Below, in pieces: positions 17,935 to 27,986 of a stretch of 64,000 nt of DNA. Position 1 is the first letter of the stretch, and every line of letters begins with the position of its first letter. Under the pieces are notes generated by a model. That model was given only the letters and a program-made list of their open reading frames with translations, had not been told where the DNA came from and ran no database searches. The position numbers and the translations under genes were made by a program. The DNA is taken from positions 1-64,000 of the forward strand of contig CAZMEX010000004.1 in the NCBI GenBank assembly GCA_964565415.1. The letters run 5' to 3'. This DNA comes from JAIOSM01 sp964565415 (GTDB taxonomy: Bacteria > Desulfobacterota > Desulfobacteria > Desulfobacterales > Desulfobacteraceae).

Positions 17935-20900
17935 TAATCTCAGACACTGCTATTACCAATCGCACAAGTGTTGTGGTGCTTGCTCTGATCATTTTCTTAA
18001 CAGGAACCTATTGTTATATTGCTTTGCCAAGGGAGAGTTCTCCTGATATTACCATTCCCTTTGTCTTTGTAAAAACCAATTACAGAGGTGTCTCAGCTCC
18101 GGACATTGAAAACAGCATCACAATAAAAATCGAAAAGAAACTTAAGGGACTTGATGGTGTTAAAAATATCACCTCGGTAAGCTCTGAAGGTCTTTCCAGA
18201 ATTAACATTGAGTTTATCCCAGGTACTGATATTGATGAAGTACTACCTAAAGTCAAAGATAAGGTAGATGAAGCAAATCAGGAGCTTCCAAGTGATCTTG
18301 ACAGCGAACCTTCTGTTTATGAAGTAAACTTTTCAGAAATGCCCATTGTAATTTATACTTTGTCAGGAGATAGCAGTGCCAGGGTTTTAAAGAAACTTGC
18401 CGATGATTTAGCCGATGATATTGAAGCTGTCCCCGGGGTGCTTGAAGCTGATGTTACCGGAGGAGTGGAACGGGAAATCAGGATTGAGGTTGATACTGAC
18501 AAACTTGCCTATTTCAAAATTCCCATACTTGCCCTTCAAAAAGCAATCTCCAGCGAAAACCAGAACACTTCAGGAGGTGCAATAACCCTTGGTCATGGAC
18601 GATACCTAATGCGGATTCCCGGGGAGTTTGACTCACCAGACGAAATTCTTCATCTTATTGTTGCAACCCATGATGGAAACCCTGTCTATTTAAAAGATGT
18701 TGCAAAAGTGATTGACGGTAATAAAGATATAATCAGTAAATCAAGGCTTGACAGTGTGGATGCAGTCAATATATCTGTTAAAAAAAGAGTTGGCGAAAAT
18801 ATTATTGAGGTTGCAAAGAGAGTTGATATAGTTGTTAAAGAGGCTGAGAAAACCTTTCCGCAGAGTATAAAAACAACCAAACTTATGGATGAGACAAAAC
18901 AGATAAAATTGATGGTTGCTGACCTTGAAAATAATATAATTTCAGGGCTTATCCTGGTTGTCATTGTCCTTTTCCTCTCCCTGGGCATTAGAAATGCCTT
19001 TCTTGTGGGGCTTGCAATTCCTTTTTCAATGCTTCTCTCCTTTGCAGGATTATATGCCCTTGGTATCACCTTGAACATGGTGGTGCTTTTCTCACTGACC
19101 CTTGCCCTTGGCATGCTTGTGGATAATGCAATTGTTATTATAGAAAACATCTATCGTTATATACAGCAGGGAGTACCAAAAATTGATGCTGCCATGAAAG
19201 CCACAAGTGAAGTTGCATGGCCGGTTATAGGATCAACTCTTACAACAATTGCAGCCTTTCTCCCTCTGATTTTCTGGCCTGGTATCATGGGGGAATTTAT
19301 GAAATATCTACCCATAACACTAATCATTACACTTGCCTCAAGCCTGTTTGTAGCTTTGGTAGTAAACCCGGCACTTTGCGCTATTTTTATGAAAGAACAA
19401 GATAGAGACAAAGTTGGCTCTGAAGAACTTGCTGAAAAGATTGCAACCCAGGGTGAACAGCCCATAAAAATTGAAGGGTTTATTCTGATCTGGTATGAAA
19501 AAACCATGAAAATAGTTCTTAATAATAAGCTTACAACACTGTTTTCAGCTTTTGCCATTCTTATTATACTTTTTGAAATCTGGCTTTTACGCATTGGCAT
19601 TGAAAAACCAAATGAGTTTTTCCCCAAGGTAGACCCTGCATCGGTATTTGTAAATATTGATCCACCAGAAGGAGCTGATCTTGAATATATTGATAACATT
19701 GTCCGAAAAACCGAGATAGCCGTATCTGGATTTACAGGCAAAAACTCTTTGAAAACATATAACAAAGCAATGGCTCTGCAGGAACACAAAACATCCAGAG
19801 ATGAAAAATTTATGGCACCTTCTGACATTAACAATATAGAACATCTTTATACCAAAGCTGTACAAAATTCCGGCGGAGGTTTTTCCTTTGGTTCAAACCT
19901 GCCAAACCATATTGGTGTACAATTTATGGATTTTGAAGATCGCATCACATCCACCAATGATGATCTGAACAAATTAAGAGAGCGGGTGCAAAATATAGCC
20001 GGTGCAAAAATTACTGTGGAAGAACAGGCTCAAGGACCACCCACAGGTCCACCCATAAATATTGAGATATCCGGGGATAATTTTGAAATCCTTGGAAAAA
20101 TCGCAGAAAAAATAAAATTGGCTCTTTCAAATATGCTATATGTTAAAGATATCCGGGATGATTATGTAAAGGGGCTTCCCAGCATAAAAGTTAATATTGA
20201 CAGACAGAGAGCATCTCTTTTCAAACTTACAACCAGTGCCATAGGATTTGCCATTAAGACAGCATACAACGGTCTTGAAGTGTCAACTTATTATGAGGGC
20301 GATGAAGAGTATGATATTGTAGTAAAGCTTTCAAAAGATGACAGAAATGTTGTGGATATTCTTAAAAAACTGATGATTCCGACTCCCACAGGAAAAATGA
20401 TCCCTTTGACTACTATTGCAGACATCAGCTATGGCGGTTCCATTGGTGACATTGTACGCATAAATCACAGCCGTACTGTGACGGTAACTGCAAGTGTAGA
20501 TGAAACCAAAGTACCAGGCGCGGTTGTCAGGAAAAAAGCAGAGCCTATGCTGGCAAAACTTGATTTGCCCCCGGGTTATCAAGTTAAATTCACAGGAGAA
20601 GATGAATCTCAACAGGAAGCCCAGGAATTTTTAAGCAAAGCCTTTGCCATTGCATTATTATTTATCTTTCTCATACTTGTAACGCTTTTCAACTCAGTCA
20701 CGCAACCTGTTATTATACTCACTTCAGTGATTTTATCTTTGGGCGGTGCATTCCTGGGACTTTTTGTGCTTAAGCTTCCCTTTGGAATAATTATGACAGG
20801 AGTTGGAGTTATCTCCCTTGCAGGTGTAGTTGTAAACAATGCAATTGTTCTAATTGATTATATAAATAAACTGAGAGCACGGGGCATGGAACTTACAAAA

Positions 20901-21170
20901 GCTGTTGTTGCAGGGGGAGCTACTCGATTGAGACCAGTTATGCTGACCGCTGTTACAACCATCCTGGGACTTTTACCCATGGTTACAGGCATTAGCTATG
21001 ACTTCCATGTGATGGCTTTGTCATTAACAAGCGAATCAACCCTCTGGTGGAAATCCATGGCAATTGTTGTCATCTTTGGTCTAATAGTTTCAACAATCCT
21101 GACACTTGTTGTGGTGCCGGCACTCTATACCCTTATTGAGATATCAAAACAAAAACTTGCAAAACAATAA
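17931..21170 (+). CDS. RND efflux permease, HAE1/AcrB family
   Basis: The 1079-residue pump has the two-fold AcrB plan: helix 1 near 15-32, a first periplasmic domain (about 35-330), a helix bundle with the proton-relay aspartate region LGMLVDNAIVIIEN (about 393-406), a second periplasmic domain (about 560-880), and a second bundle with GVVVNNAIVLIDYIN near 965. It exports hydrophobic compounds using the proton gradient. Family-level substrate specificity is not readable. It is the last gene of the transporter operon and is followed by a hairpin terminator. Confidence 0.92.
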   Translation: MIISDTAITNRTSVVVLALIIFLTGTYCYIALPRESSPDITIPFVFVKTNYRGVSAPDIENSITIKIEKKLKGLDGVKNITSVSSEGLSRINIEFIPGTDIDEVLPKVKDKVDEANQELPSDLDSEPSVYEVNFSEMPIVIYTLSGDSSARVLKKLADDLADDIEAVPGVLEADVTGGVEREIRIEVDTDKLAYFKIPILALQKAISSENQNTSGGAITLGHGRYLMRIPGEFDSPDEILHLIVATHDGNPVYLKDVAKVIDGNKDIISKSRLDSVDAVNISVKKRVGENIIEVAKRVDIVVKEAEKTFPQSIKTTKLMDETKQIKLMVADLENNIISGLILVVIVLFLSLGIRNAFLVGLAIPFSMLLSFAGLYALGITLNMVVLFSLTLALGMLVDNAIVIIENIYRYIQQGVPKIDAAMKATSEVAWPVIGSTLTTIAAFLPLIFWPGIMGEFMKYLPITLIITLASSLFVALVVNPALCAIFMKEQDRDKVGSEELAEKIATQGEQPIKIEGFILIWYEKTMKIVLNNKLTTLFSAFAILIILFEIWLLRIGIEKPNEFFPKVDPASVFVNIDPPEGADLEYIDNIVRKTEIAVSGFTGKNSLKTYNKAMALQEHKTSRDEKFMAPSDINNIEHLYTKAVQNSGGGFSFGSNLPNHIGVQFMDFEDRITSTNDDLNKLRERVQNIAGAKITVEEQAQGPPTGPPINIEISGDNFEILGKIAEKIKLALSNMLYVKDIRDDYVKGLPSIKVNIDRQRASLFKLTTSAIGFAIKTAYNGLEVSTYYEGDEEYDIVVKLSKDDRNVVDILKKLMIPTPTGKMIPLTTIADISYGGSIGDIVRINHSRTVTVTASVDETKVPGAVVRKKAEPMLAKLDLPPGYQVKFTGEDESQQEAQEFLSKAFAIALLFIFLILVTLFNSVTQPVIILTSVILSLGGAFLGLFVLKLPFGIIMTGVGVISLAGVVVNNAIVLIDYINKLRARGMELTKAVVAGGATRLRPVMLTAVTTILGLLPMVTGISYDFHVMALSLTSESTLWWKSMAIVVIFGLIVSTILTLVVVPALYTLIEISKQKLAKQ

Positions 21171-21181
21171 TCAAAATAAAT

Positions 21182-21215
21182 AAGCCTGCTGGTTTTAATC
21201 AGCAGGCTTGGTTTG
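21182..21215 (+). terminator. Terminator between the RND pump and the CARDB-like gene
   Basis: A perfect 10-bp stem, AAGCCTGCTG (21182-21191) with CAGCAGGCTT (21200-21209) and an 8-nt loop, lies between convergent genes. The downstream tract is only weakly T-rich on the plus strand (GGTTTGTT). The other side also reads ATTTATTTT on the minus strand, so it can serve both genes. Confidence 0.75.
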
Positions 21216-21220
21216 TTACA

Positions 21221-22456
21221 TTAATTAGCCATGCCGGGCTCATTGGAACATTTTGTTTGTGAATTTCCAGATGAAGGTGCATATTTATTGACATAGATCA
21301 TACCCTGGATAACATTATTGAATTCACCACCTGCTTCATCAATGTCATTATTTTTATCCACTGTGAGCTTAAATCTGCGGTTACCTCTTCTTGCCCAGTA
21401 AACATTTCGTTTGACACCACGGTATTCCCCTCCTGCGGGAATTGGTGGAACAGGATAATTTTTTCCTCCCTTGTCTTTAATATAGAATCTTAAAATGGAA
21501 GACCTTGAAGGAATACTCCCAATATTCTTCACCACTGGTCTGTATGTATATCTTCGACTGGCACGGGTATGATGTACCTGTTTTCGAAAACACACCACAA
21601 GATCGGCTTTGCCGCCAAACCTTTTTGTTATTGTGTTATTTACAGGGTTTGAGTCAGGGGCACCAAGTCTAAGGCTGTTACCTCCAGGAGAGATAACACC
21701 CAGGGAAACTTTAACTTCATATAGGTTGCGACGGTCAAACGGATCAATGCCCTTGCCATAATCAGTGGAACGCAGTGGCCAGACAAAAGCTTGCCATGGC
21801 GGGTTTCCATGAGTTTTCAAGGTTCCGTTTGGATCCACTCTGGTCAAGGGCAATACTTTAAAAATATTTTGAGTTACAGCACTGTTCTTAATTTTCACTG
21901 CAAGTCCCAATTTGTTAAACTGATTTTGGGAAATCGGAGGTCCTGCATTGGTGATTGTAATTTTCAAACGATTCTGCCCTGTGAGGGTAAGAGTTCCCAG
22001 GGCAAGATCGTAGGGGCTATTATCTGGTATCGGGACTGGAGACGGTGCCCTAAGGGATACAGGGTGTCTTGCAACTCCCTGCCATTTATTATCTTGTTCC
22101 CCGGTATTGGATTCATTTATAACATTATAAAGGTCTATCCTGAGCACAATTATTGCATTTGCCTGCTGTGAAGAGAAGACAATGTTTCCATCATAAACTT
22201 CATTGGGTGCAAGAGCCTTTATATACACCTGTTTAATAACAGTACCATTTCGAGTAAGACCTGCATTAAACCCCTGCCCACATAAAGACCCAATATTTTT
22301 TACTTTATAGGTGATTGAAAATTGATTTGTGCCTGATGTCAGGGGAGTTATTTTTGCATTTGTGATAACTAGATTTGGATAATCATCGGCAAGTGCCGAA
22401 CTTAAAGAGAAAGACACAATAATAACCAACAGAGAAAATAGTAATAATTTTTTCAT
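21221..22456 (-). CDS. Secreted CARDB-like repeat protein
   Basis: The 411-residue protein has a typical signal peptide (residues 1-24, ending SALADD) and then beta-rich repeats with CARDB-like features. These begin with YPNLVITNAKITPL and continue with phrases such as ITYKVKNIGS, ITITNAGPPI and YRPVVKNIGSIPSRS, each followed by asparagine/aspartate-rich NNVI-type ends. About three such Ig-like units are visible. CARDB domains are usually extracellular adhesion or scaffold modules. A strong GGAGG ribosome site lies 7-8 bp before the ATG. It is unlinked to obvious partners and its role is unknown. Confidence 0.7.
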   Translation of the reverse strand: MKKLLLFSLLVIIVSFSLSSALADDYPNLVITNAKITPLTSGTNQFSITYKVKNIGSLCGQGFNAGLTRNGTVIKQVYIKALAPNEVYDGNIVFSSQQANAIIVLRIDLYNVINESNTGEQDNKWQGVARHPVSLRAPSPVPIPDNSPYDLALGTLTLTGQNRLKITITNAGPPISQNQFNKLGLAVKIKNSAVTQNIFKVLPLTRVDPNGTLKTHGNPPWQAFVWPLRSTDYGKGIDPFDRRNLYEVKVSLGVISPGGNSLRLGAPDSNPVNNTITKRFGGKADLVVCFRKQVHHTRASRRYTYRPVVKNIGSIPSRSSILRFYIKDKGGKNYPVPPIPAGGEYRGVKRNVYWARRGNRRFKLTVDKNNDIDEAGGEFNNVIQGMIYVNKYAPSSGNSQTKCSNEPGMAN

Positions 22457-22489
22457 TTTTTTCCTCCAAATTAAATAACCATATTAAGC

Positions 22490-22511
22490 AAGCACTCTTT
22501 TCAAGCACTCT
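22490..22511. repeat. Direct 9-bp repeats upstream of the CARDB-like gene
   Basis: AAGCACTCT occurs at 22490-22498 and again at 22503-22511, a 13-bp period, 34-55 bp before the start of the secreted-protein gene. Short direct repeats at this distance can be activator sites, but a simple slippage duplication is equally possible. Confidence 0.25.
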
Positions 22512-22553
22512 AAAATTTATGTGTGTCATTGAAGAAAAAGGTTCAGAAAAAAT

Positions 22554-22982
22554 TCAGTTCATATCCTCTTTTGAGGTTTTAAAAAGGGGGACTTTAATTG
22601 TTGAGATGCCCTCTTTTTCCAGTAGTTTATCTTCATCTTTAGTTGTTGTACCTCTGATACCTCTTGCCTCAGAAGTACCATAATGTATTTTCAAAGCCTC
22701 TTCTGTGAACTTTGCACCAACATTCTCAAAATTGTTTTCCACAAATTTAGAAATTTTTTGCCCAAGTTCTTCAACGGCTTTCATGTCCAGCAAAGGCTCT
22801 TTTGCAGATACTGCTGATTTGGTTCTGACTGCTACAGCTGATAATTTCTGGGTAACTGCATTTGTATCACATACAGGGCAGGTCAATATGCCCTGTTCCT
22901 GCTGATCATCCATATCTTCTTTATTATCAAACCAGCCTTCAAAAGTGTGACCATTTATACATTCAAGATCAAATATAATCAT
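22554..22982 (-). CDS. DUF1178 family protein
   Basis: This 142-residue protein matches the DUF1178 plan: an N-terminal zinc-ribbon-like half with MIIFDLECINGHTFEGWF and CPVCD (cysteines near 9, 36 and 39), a helical middle (MKAVEELGQKISKFVENNFENVG as key residues), and a C-terminal HYGTSEARGIRGT segment. The family is widespread in proteobacteria and uncharacterised. It is probably cytosolic and metal-binding. It lies 98 bp upstream of the CARDB-like gene on the same strand. Confidence 0.82.
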   Translation of the reverse strand: MIIFDLECINGHTFEGWFDNKEDMDDQQEQGILTCPVCDTNAVTQKLSAVAVRTKSAVSAKEPLLDMKAVEELGQKISKFVENNFENVGAKFTEEALKIHYGTSEARGIRGTTTKDEDKLLEKEGISTIKVPLFKTSKEDMN

Positions 22983-23357
22983 ATTGCTTTTGCCATGCCC
23001 ACCCTATACTTTTTATAATATAAAAATACACATATAATAATTAACCATATAATAAAACCTTTATCATGGCAATTTATTTTACAGCCTTTATTCAGGTTTT
23101 CCAATTATCTCTTTATCCAGCGCCCTTTGAAATATTTTTTTTAAATCAATTCTATGCGTTGTATGTGTATAATTTTTTTTCCATGCAAACAAATATAATA
23201 TCGATTATTTCCAATACGATATTTCGCTTGACAAAAGACACTTAAAATTAGACTATTAATATCATGCCATGGAAAAATATCCATTGATACTGGCAGAAAC
23301 CGTGGAAACTTAAAAAACAACTTTTTTTTCAACTCTTTATACCCCGGGAGTGTATAA
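22983..23357. other. 375-bp intergenic region: candidate promoter and a possible toxin remnant
   Basis: This divergent gap holds a TTGACA hexamer (23228-23233) 17 bp before GACTAT (23251-23256), a moderate sigma-70 candidate for the hybrid-kinase gene about 100 bp downstream. On the minus strand, 23141-23284 keeps a reading frame resembling the end of a RelE/ParE-type toxin (separate entry). Nothing else was seen. Confidence 0.4.
23141..23284 (-). pseudogene. Possible remnant of a RelE/ParE-type toxin C-terminus
   Basis: The 47-residue frame from ATG 23284 ends with KYRIGNNRYYICLHGKKIIH and then IQRIEL. The alternation of a basic strand, an R-x-x-Y/Y strand, a GKK turn and a final hydrophobic strand resembles the last three strands of RelE/ParE toxins. 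The expected N-terminal helices are absent, and the upstream continuation of the frame runs antisense into the kinase gene. No antitoxin gene is adjacent. The resemblance is by eye only and could be accidental. Confidence 0.2.
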
Positions 23358-26300
23358 ATGGAGAAAAACATGTCCAATGAAAGAGAATACCATGTCCAAA
23401 AGTATCTTGACCTTACCAGAGTCTTATTTGTAGCTCTTGATCCAAAAGGAAACATAACTTTTATCAATGAATATGGACTTAAAACCCTAGGTTATCAAAA
23501 AGAGGAGCTGCTTGGTAAGAACTGGTTTGAAACCTGTTTACCGGAACGATTCCGCAAAGGAACCAGAAGGGTTTTCACCCATTTATTGGCAGGCAGAGCT
23601 GATTTGGTTAAACAATATGAAAATTCAGTTTTGAAAAAAGATGGAACTGAACGAATTATTGCATGGCATAACACCATATTGAAAGACTGTAATGGCGATA
23701 TTAAAAAATATTTAAGTTCAGGAAACGACATCACAGATTATAAAAAATCCGAGGCTGCGCTAAAAAAGGCAGAAAGAATTATTAAATTGAACGAGAAACG
23801 CTTTAGAGACATCTCTTTAAGCATGGCTGACTGGATATGGGAAGTGGATGTAGAGGGTAAATATGTCTTTTCAGCAGGTAATTCAAAAAAAGTTCTTGGA
23901 TATACAAATAACGAATTGCTTGGTAAAACTCCTTTTGATTTTATGCCAAAGGATGAAGTTGTAAAAATAGGAGGTTATTTTAAAAACATCATAAAGAATA
24001 AACAGCCCATAGTTGATTTGAAAAACTGGAACCTGAGAAAAGATGGTCACCGAATCTGCCTTTTGACCAATGGTGTACCTATCTTTGACAGTGAGGGCGT
24101 GTTTACAGGCTATAGGGGTGTGGACAAGGATATTACCAGTAAGCTTAAAATCGAGGAAAAGCTAAAACAATCCCTTAGAAACATTGAAAAAATCATTGAC
24201 AATATTCCAATTGGTATAATGATTATCGGAAAAGATAAAATTATACAGCGGGTTAACAGGGCAGCACTTGCCATAACACGCTATGATTCCAAAGAAGAGA
24301 TCATTGGACGTCTCTGCCATGAAAGCATCTGCTCCATTAATACAGCTCAATGCCCAATCACTGATTTAGCCCAGACCATCAATCAGTCAGAAAAAATGAT
24401 TCTTTGTAAAGATGGTGAAAAAATTTCGGTTTACAAAACAGTACTCCCCTTGAAACTTGATGGTCAAGAGGTGATAATCGAAGCTTTCATGGATATCAGT
24501 GTTCTTAAAAAGGCAGAAAACGAACTTAAGGAGAGTAAAGAAAGATTTCGAACTGTCATGGAAGCCATTGTGGATCCAGTGGTGGTATATGATAAGCAAG
24601 GACAAGTAACATATCTGAACCCTGCTTTTACCCGTGTATTTGGCTGGAGTTCAGATGAACTTATGGGTAAAAAAATTGACTTTGTACCAGATGAAGAAGT
24701 TTTGGCAACACAACAGGTCATTGCAAAAGTGTTTAAGGGAGAAAATTTATCAGGATTTGAAACCATACGAAAAACTAAAAACAACAAATTGATCGCGATC
24801 AGAGTCGGTGCTGCATTACTATTGGATACACTTGGAAAACCCAGTGGCATCGTGGTTAACTTACAGGATATATCAAGGGAAAAACAGGCTCGCAATGACC
24901 TGGGTCAAATGAATCAAGATCTTGAAATAGCCATTGAAAGAGCTAATATACTTGCCCAAAAGGCTGAAGTTGCAAATATTGCCAAAAGCGAATTCCTTGC
25001 AAACATGAGCCACGAAATCCGTACACCCATGAATGGAATTATCGGTATGACAAGCCTGCTTTTAGGGACAAACTTATCCTCGGAACAACTTGAATTCACA
25101 GAAACTATTCGGACCAGTGGTGATGCTCTGCTGGATATCATCAATGATATTCTTGACTATTCTAAGATTGAAGCTGGGAAGCTTGAACTGGAAAATATCG
25201 ATTTTGACCTGAGAGTTACTCTGGATGATGTGTCTGAATTAATTGCTATAAAAGCAGGTGAAAAAAACCTGGAATTTATCAATATGTTTCACCATAATGT
25301 TCCATCACTCTTGTGCGGAGATCCAGGCAGACTGAGACAGATATTAATCAATCTTTCAGGCAACTCAATAAAATTTACTAAAACAGGTGAAGTGAGTATT
25401 CATACTACACTTGACCATGAAGATGCAACACATGTAACATTGCGTTTCAGCATTATTGACACGGGCATTGGTATACCCGAGAATCGTATGGACAGACTCT
25501 TTCAATCCTTTTCCCAGGTGGACAATTCTACTACACGCAAATATGGTGGCACTGGTCTTGGATTAACCATTTCAAAACAACTTTCCCAAAAAATGGGCGG
25601 AAAAATAGGTGTTGAAAGTGAAGAAGGCAAGGGGTCAACATTCTGGTTCACTGCAATTTTTAAAAAACAACCTGAAGATAGAGCAAAAAATATAATTATC
25701 CCTGAAAATATCAGTAATAAGCGTATTCTGATAGTTGATGACAATGCAACAAACCGATATATTTTAAGAGAGCAGCTGAAAATCTGGAACTGCCGTTACA
25801 AAGAAGCCTCCGGCGGGCAAGAGGCACTGGAGGAACTTAAACAGGGTGTAAGTGATAATGACCCGTTTGAAATAGCAATTCTTGACATGCAGATGCCTGA
25901 AATGGATGGAAAGACTCTGGGTGAGAATATTAAACAGAATCCTGAACTTAAAAAAACCATCCTGATTTTGATGTCATCAATGGGTCAACGTGGCGATGCA
26001 AAGCAATTATTAGAGATAGGGTTTGCAGCCTACCTGATAAAGCCTGTCAGACAATCACAACTTTTTGACTGCCTGGCAAAGGTTTCAAATGTTCAAAAAA
26101 AAATAGACAAAAAAAAACCCGATGAAATTATCACAAAACACTCCCTTGCAGATGATCAAAGGCATAAAATACGCATACTCCTGGCAGAAGACAACAAGAT
26201 TAACCAGAAAGTTGCCTTGCATATATTGAAAAAATTAGGTTACAGTGCTGATATAGCTGACAATGGTAAAAAAGCAGTCAAGGCATTGGAACAAACCCAT

Positions 26301-26537
26301 TATGATATTGTACTGATGGATTGCCAGATGCCTGAGATGGATGGGTATGAGGCTGTCAATATTATCAGAGATATAAAATCAAATGTGCTTGACCATGGGA
26401 TTACAATCATTGCAATGACTGCCAATGTAATGAAAGGTGACCAGGAAAAATGTCTGGCAGCAGGTATGAATGATTATCTTCCTAAACCGATTAAACCCCA
26501 GGGACTTTCTGATATGTTAGATAAATGGCTGGCTTGA
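23358..26537 (+). CDS. Soluble hybrid histidine kinase: four PAS, HisKA, HATPase, two receivers
   Basis: The 1059-residue protein has no signal peptide or membrane span, so it senses cytoplasmic cues. The order is PAS1 (about 14-125), PAS2 (145-262), PAS3 (275-385), PAS4 (395-520), a coiled coil, HisKA with SHEIRTPMNG (phospho-histidine near 551), HATPase with DTGIGIP and GTGLGLTIS, receiver 1 (ILIVDDN, ILDMQMPEMDG) and receiver 2 (ILLAEDN, LMDCQMPEMDG, YLPKPIKP). PAS3 contains a cysteine cluster (CHESIC then C about seven residues later), a pattern seen in delta-proteobacterial kinases and possibly redox- or metal-sensitive. GGGAG precedes the ATG by 8 bp. There is no phosphotransfer domain and no adjacent output gene. 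Confidence 0.92.
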   Translation: MEKNMSNEREYHVQKYLDLTRVLFVALDPKGNITFINEYGLKTLGYQKEELLGKNWFETCLPERFRKGTRRVFTHLLAGRADLVKQYENSVLKKDGTERIIAWHNTILKDCNGDIKKYLSSGNDITDYKKSEAALKKAERIIKLNEKRFRDISLSMADWIWEVDVEGKYVFSAGNSKKVLGYTNNELLGKTPFDFMPKDEVVKIGGYFKNIIKNKQPIVDLKNWNLRKDGHRICLLTNGVPIFDSEGVFTGYRGVDKDITSKLKIEEKLKQSLRNIEKIIDNIPIGIMIIGKDKIIQRVNRAALAITRYDSKEEIIGRLCHESICSINTAQCPITDLAQTINQSEKMILCKDGEKISVYKTVLPLKLDGQEVIIEAFMDISVLKKAENELKESKERFRTVMEAIVDPVVVYDKQGQVTYLNPAFTRVFGWSSDELMGKKIDFVPDEEVLATQQVIAKVFKGENLSGFETIRKTKNNKLIAIRVGAALLLDTLGKPSGIVVNLQDISREKQARNDLGQMNQDLEIAIERANILAQKAEVANIAKSEFLANMSHEIRTPMNGIIGMTSLLLGTNLSSEQLEFTETIRTSGDALLDIINDILDYSKIEAGKLELENIDFDLRVTLDDVSELIAIKAGEKNLEFINMFHHNVPSLLCGDPGRLRQILINLSGNSIKFTKTGEVSIHTTLDHEDATHVTLRFSIIDTGIGIPENRMDRLFQSFSQVDNSTTRKYGGTGLGLTISKQLSQKMGGKIGVESEEGKGSTFWFTAIFKKQPEDRAKNIIIPENISNKRILIVDDNATNRYILREQLKIWNCRYKEASGGQEALEELKQGVSDNDPFEIAILDMQMPEMDGKTLGENIKQNPELKKTILILMSSMGQRGDAKQLLEIGFAAYLIKPVRQSQLFDCLAKVSNVQKKIDKKKPDEIITKHSLADDQRHKIRILLAEDNKINQKVALHILKKLGYSADIADNGKKAVKALEQTHYDIVLMDCQMPEMDGYEAVNIIRDIKSNVLDHGITIIAMTANVMKGDQEKCLAAGMNDYLPKPIKPQGLSDMLDKWLA

Positions 26538-26645
26538 ATAAATTAACTGAAATATTTTCTAACTGAAATTGTAATTTTACTGGTATGGGAGTTCTTAACC
26601 TCTAAAAGCAATCACTTCTGACAACAGAACCGCAACTGCCATATT

Positions 26646-27986
26646 CTATTGCAAATTTTTTATTCTGGAAATTTGTTTTATTGGATTTTTATCAAAGGTA
26701 CAGGGAAAAAGAGTATTGTTAGTGAATATCGGGTTTTCTTCAAGGTTATACTTTGAAAACTGTTTTGCTTTTTCCCACATCTTTGTGTGGGGGATGGGTG
26801 TATAATATGCAAGGGTTGGTTGTATTCCACATTTTTTCACTTTAATAAATGATTTTTCCACATTGCCAAAGTCCTGGTCCGGAAGTCCACATAATAAATA
26901 TGCCCCTATCTGGGAAGCTTTAAACCCTGCAGCTTTAAGGTTTGCAACAGCCTTATAAAATTCATCCTCTTTTACTTTTTTGTCAAATCGTCTCCCTTTA
27001 AAATCTGTTGTTTCAAGACCAAGCCTTATGGTTTTAAAACCTGCTTTAAACATCAACCCAGCAGCTTTTGCTGTAATCTCTTTTATATGCAGGGCATTGG
27101 GAGTGTGGAATTTCAGTTTCATATCTGACTCTATTATTTTTTCAAATAATTTATAAGCATGGGTTTCACCATTAATAAGCAGGGCATCATCATAAAAAGC
27201 AAAATTTTTAACTTTATATTTATAGTACCAGTGGTTAATCTCATGGAAAACAGATTCAGAAGAGCGCCTTTTAAATTTTGGTACAAGATAAGATGAAGCA
27301 CAATAATCACAGGAGAAAGGGCAGCCAATGGATGTTAAAATAGGTGCATATGCTATTTTATGCTGCATATCAAGGGCAGGATATGGAAGATCATCAAGGT
27401 CATTTTTCTTATACTCAAATCCCATGTCAAACCCGGTGTATTTTTTAATGATTGTATTCAAAGCTCCAAAGGCAGAACCAGTTACAACAATATCTGCTCC
27501 TGACTCTTTTTCTGCATGTTCAGTACAGAGAGTTGCATAGATGCCGCCAAGTACTAAAGGCACAGAACCAAACACCTCTTTTATTATGCTGATTGTCTCT
27601 TTTACACCTGGTGCCCAGTATGTCATGAGGGATGTAACAAGGATAAGATCAACTTTTCTCAGGCTTTTAAGTTTCTTAAGATCATGCCTGAACAAATCTG
27701 GTTCAATTCCATATCTTGAATATCGCTGGGGGATATCTTCAACACCTTTGGGCAGTGCAATTTCTGTTTTGCGATAGGCACCCCTGCCATCAAAGAGAGT
27801 TTTTTGTGGCTTAGTCTCTTTTGGGTGAAATCTGTCAAGGCAGTCAAGGAAATCCACGTTTAGCCCATATTTTCTTAAGACTGCTGCAATCTGCATAAGC
27901 CCTAAAGGTTTTGCCCAGAAATCAAAGGCAGCAAAATCATGTATGTAGGGGTTGACACATAAAATATGTGGTGGTTTCAAGCTCAC
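26646..27986 (-). CDS. B12-binding-domain radical SAM protein
   Basis: This 446-residue protein combines an N-terminal cobalamin-binding-like Rossmann domain (KPLGLMQIAAVLRKYGLNVDFLDC near 25-49 by key residues; TSLMTYW and VLGGIYATL further on) with a radical SAM core carrying CPFSCDYC (C-x3-C-x2-C, about residue 220) and a GLPDQDF segment. Such proteins catalyse methylations or ring chemistry on unactivated carbons. The GTG start follows directly on the stop codon of the ahbB-like gene, so the two are co-translated. A role in tetrapyrrole or related cofactor chemistry is suggested by that linkage but is not proved. It is longer than, and unlike, the AhbC/AhbD heme-pathway radical SAM enzymes. 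Confidence 0.8.
   Translation of the reverse strand: MSLKPPHILCVNPYIHDFAAFDFWAKPLGLMQIAAVLRKYGLNVDFLDCLDRFHPKETKPQKTLFDGRGAYRKTEIALPKGVEDIPQRYSRYGIEPDLFRHDLKKLKSLRKVDLILVTSLMTYWAPGVKETISIIKEVFGSVPLVLGGIYATLCTEHAEKESGADIVVTGSAFGALNTIIKKYTGFDMGFEYKKNDLDDLPYPALDMQHKIAYAPILTSIGCPFSCDYCASSYLVPKFKRRSSESVFHEINHWYYKYKVKNFAFYDDALLINGETHAYKLFEKIIESDMKLKFHTPNALHIKEITAKAAGLMFKAGFKTIRLGLETTDFKGRRFDKKVKEDEFYKAVANLKAAGFKASQIGAYLLCGLPDQDFGNVEKSFIKVKKCGIQPTLAYYTPIPHTKMWEKAKQFSKYNLEENPIFTNNTLFPCTFDKNPIKQISRIKNLQ

Noticed and set aside
18686..19834. Two long minus-strand frames (154 and 225 codons) inside the RND pump gene
   Set aside because: They are antisense to well-conserved pump sequence and have shadow-like composition rich in serine and isoleucine.
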